Source: Pseudooceanicola algae (GTDB lineage Bacteria; Pseudomonadota; Alphaproteobacteria; Rhodobacterales; Rhodobacteraceae). Taken from it: a stretch of 64,000 nt of DNA. The translations under genes and the position numbers were made by a program. Shown in pieces: positions 61,900 through 64,000 of the stretch. Each line of letters opens with the position of its first letter. Position 1 is the stretch's first letter. The DNA is taken from positions 1,646,001-1,710,000 of the forward strand of contig NZ_CP060436.1 in the NCBI RefSeq assembly GCF_003590145.2, in the 5' to 3' direction. The notes beneath the pieces are model-generated. The model saw only the letters and a program-made list of their open reading frames with translations, had not been told where the DNA came from and made no database searches.

Positions 61900-64000
61900 A
61901 TGTCTGATACCGACAAGACTTCCCTGCGCGACGCGGCGCTGAATTACCACGCCAACCCCAAGCCCGGCAAGCTGGAGGTCCGCGCGACCAAGCCGCTGGC
62001 GAACGGGCGCGACCTGTCGCTGGCCTATTCCCCCGGCGTCGCCGAAGCCTGTCTTGAGATCAAGGCCGACCCGTCGACGGCGGCCAAGTATACCTCGCGC
62101 GGGAACCTCGTCGCGGTGGTCTCGAACGGGACGGCGGTTCTGGGCCTTGGCAATATCGGCGCGCTGGCCTCCAAGCCGGTGATGGAAGGCAAGGCGGTCC
62201 TGTTCAAGAAATTCGCCGGGATCGATTGCTTCGACATCGAGGTCGACGAAAAGGACCCCGAGAAGCTGGCCGATATCGTCTGCGCCCTTGGCCCCACCTT
62301 CGGGGCGATCAACCTTGAGGACATCAAGGCGCCCGATTGCTTCATCGTCGAAAAGATCTGCCGCGAGCGGATGAACATCCCCGTCTTCCACGACGACCAG
62401 CACGGCACCGCCATCGTCGTCGGCGCTGCGGCCACCAATGCGCTGCGCGTCGCGGGCAAGGATTTCGGTGACATCAAGATCGTCTCGACCGGCGGCGGCG
62501 CGGCGGGCATTGCCTGCCTCAACATGCTGGTGAAGCTGGGCGTGAAGCGCGAGAACATCTGGCTTTGCGATATCCACGGGCTGGTCTACGAGGGGCGCGA
62601 AGCGGACATGAACCCGCAGAAGGCGGCCTTTGCGCAAGCCAGCGACAAGCGTCAGCTGGACGAGGTCATGGATGGCGCGGACATGTTCCTGGGCCTGTCC
62701 GGCCCCGGCGTTCTGAAACCCGAACTGGTGGCGCAAATGTCCGCGCAACCGATCATCTTTGCCCTGGCCAATCCGACGCCGGAAATCATGCCCGACCTCG
62801 CGCGCGCGGTGGCCCCGGATGCGATTATCGCCACCGGCCGGTCGGATTTCCCCAACCAGGTCAACAATGTCCTGTGCTTCCCCTTCATCTTCCGCGGGGC
62901 GCTGGACGTCGGCGCGACCGAGATCAACGACGAGATGCAGATCGCCTGCATCGAAGGGATCGCGGAACTGGCCCGCAAGACCACCAGCGCCGAAGCCGCT
63001 GCCGCCTATCAGGGTGAAAAGCTGACCTTCGGGATGGATTACCTGATCCCCAAACCCTTCGATCCGCGCCTCTCGGGCGTGGTCTCGACCGCCGTGGCAC
63101 GGGCCGCGATGGAAACCGGCGTGGCCGAGCGTCCGATCGCGGATCTGGACGCTTATGCCGCGCAACTGAATTCCTCGGTCTTCAAGTCCGCGCTGTTCAT
63201 GAAACCGGTGTTCGAGGCCGCCGCCACCGCCGCGCGCCGCATCGTCTTTGCCGAAGGCGAAGACGAACGGGTGTTGCGCGCCGCCCAGCAGATGTTGCAG
63301 GAAACCACTGAACTGCCGATCCTGATCGGCCGCCCAGAAGTGATCGAGCAACGCTGTCAGCGTGCCGGAATCACCCTGCGCCCCGGCCAGGATTTCGAGG
63401 TGGTGAACCCCGAAAACGACCCCCGTTACCGCGATTACTGGACGACCTATCTGGGCCTGATGGACCGGCGCGGCGTGACCCCGGACAGCGCGCGGGCGAT
63501 CCTGCGAACCAATACCACCGCCATCGGCGCGATCATGGTACACCGTGAAGAGGCCGACAGCCTGATCTGTGGCACCTTCGGGGAATATCGCTGGCACCTG
63601 AACTACGTCCAGCAGGTGCTGGGCAATTGCAGCCGCCGGGCCACCGGCGCGCTGTCGATGATGATCCTGGAAGACGGCCCGTTGTTCCTGGCCGATACGC
63701 ATGTGCACAGTGAACCTTCGCCCGAACACCTGGCCGAAATCGCCATGGGCGCCGCGCGCCATGTGAAACGCTTTGGCCTGACGCCCAAGGTGGCGCTGTG
63801 TTCGCGGTCGCAATTCGGCAACCTCGAGGGCGGTTCCGGCGCACGGATGCGGGCGGCGATGGATCTGCTGGACTCCGCGCCGCGCGATTTCTTCTACGAA
63901 GGCGAAATGAACGTCGACACCGCGCTGGACCCGGCGCTGCGCGACCGGATCTTCCCCGCCTCGCGTTTCCAGGGGCCGGCCAACGTGCTGATCTTCGGTG
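61900..64000 (+). CDS. maeB: NADP-dependent malic enzyme, fused phosphotransacetylase domain (partial)
   Basis: The first 700 residues of a MaeB-type protein (usual length about 750-760); the end lies outside the window. The malic-enzyme half has LAYSPGVAEACLEI, FHDDQHGTAIVVGAA (metal site) and the NADP turn STGGGAAGIACLNML. From about residue 430 a phosphotransacetylase-like half follows (RRIVFAEGEDERVLRAAQQM), which in this family is usually regulatory. The enzyme makes pyruvate and NADPH from malate. The ATG at 61900 is preceded by AAGGA. Confidence 0.96.
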   Translation, partial: MSDTDKTSLRDAALNYHANPKPGKLEVRATKPLANGRDLSLAYSPGVAEACLEIKADPSTAAKYTSRGNLVAVVSNGTAVLGLGNIGALASKPVMEGKAVLFKKFAGIDCFDIEVDEKDPEKLADIVCALGPTFGAINLEDIKAPDCFIVEKICRERMNIPVFHDDQHGTAIVVGAAATNALRVAGKDFGDIKIVSTGGGAAGIACLNMLVKLGVKRENIWLCDIHGLVYEGREADMNPQKAAFAQASDKRQLDEVMDGADMFLGLSGPGVLKPELVAQMSAQPIIFALANPTPEIMPDLARAVAPDAIIATGRSDFPNQVNNVLCFPFIFRGALDVGATEINDEMQIACIEGIAELARKTTSAEAAAAYQGEKLTFGMDYLIPKPFDPRLSGVVSTAVARAAMETGVAERPIADLDAYAAQLNSSVFKSALFMKPVFEAAATAARRIVFAEGEDERVLRAAQQMLQETTELPILIGRPEVIEQRCQRAGITLRPGQDFEVVNPENDPRYRDYWTTYLGLMDRRGVTPDSARAILRTNTTAIGAIMVHREEADSLICGTFGEYRWHLNYVQQVLGNCSRRATGALSMMILEDGPLFLADTHVHSEPSPEHLAEIAMGAARHVKRFGLTPKVALCSRSQFGNLEGGSGARMRAAMDLLDSAPRDFFYEGEMNVDTALDPALRDRIFPASRFQGPANVLIFG

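Noticed and set aside
61645-63813. 722-codon minus-strand frame
   Set aside because: Antisense to maeB; its end merely translates the 14-bp tandem repeat.

Overview
The window is a chromosomal piece of a high-GC alphaproteobacterium, most likely a Rhodobacterales member (Roseobacteraceae/Paracoccaceae). The reasons are the gene order orf80-murA-DUF2948-hisD-UPF0262-LMW phosphatase-(insert)-infA, the abundant ATGA/GTGA stop-start overlaps, the TRAP transporter, small GAF-Fis regulators, a Hint-domain protein, and GC-hairpins followed by a GAGTATTT element. No phage, integrase, IS element or CRISPR array was seen.

Layout. 1-6.7 kb: housekeeping cluster on the minus strand (infA, nitrilase/GNAT/NTF2-like insert, LMW phosphatase, UPF0262, hisD, DUF2948, murA, orf80), ending at tRNA-Thr(GGT). 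7-13.6 kb: low-GC methyltransferase, TrkH, acyl-CoA synthetase and an ABC exporter. 14-18 kb: a NicAB-like molybdenum hydroxylase whose large subunit is fused to a membrane helix and a triheme cytochrome c. 18-30.3 kb: a ketopantoate-reductase-like and class II aldolase pair, then an eight-gene run matching the indole-3-acetic acid (auxin) degradation operon in content and nearly in order (amidase iacH, then iacA-B-C-D-E-F-G), a MarR regulator (iacR-like) and a divergent DctPQM TRAP transporter. 30.4-33 kb: aldehyde dehydrogenase with an AcoR-like regulator and an 18-bp palindrome between them. 33.2 kb: tRNA-Gly(TCC). 33-43 kb: DadA-like oxidase, YqjE/YqjD-like pair, SRAP, DUF1992, UshA-like nucleotidase, DUF952, pyrD, arsC-like, MATE pump, two PaaI thioesterases. 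43-51.5 kb: two paralogous MerR regulators and a beta-oxidation cluster (acyl-CoA dehydrogenase, GST, thiolase, cupin, FadJ-type protein). 51.6-52.6 kb: a decayed Bcr/CflA-type MFS gene broken by a 28-bp tandem repeat. 52.6-56.8 kb: DUF1007/NicO metal exporter pair, degenerate Hint protein, M48-like pseudo-peptidase. 56.9-61.4 kb: nucleoside salvage operon cdd-deoA-deoB-add-upp. 61.9 kb to the end: maeB, cut by the window edge and preceded by a 14-bp tandem repeat.

The main system is the catabolic locus of about 14-30 kb. IacA with flavin reductase IacG and dehydrogenase IacE should open and oxidise the indole ring of auxin. Rieske oxygenase IacCD with reductase IacF should continue toward catechol. 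The TRAP system is a plausible carboxylate importer. Related operator-like sequences lie upstream of the panE-like/aldolase pair and of the iac operon, with a shared 9-mer in the marR-TRAP divergent region, so the three units may form one regulon. No catechol-cleavage genes are in the window.

All functional calls rest on reading the protein sequences and recalling families; no database search was run.
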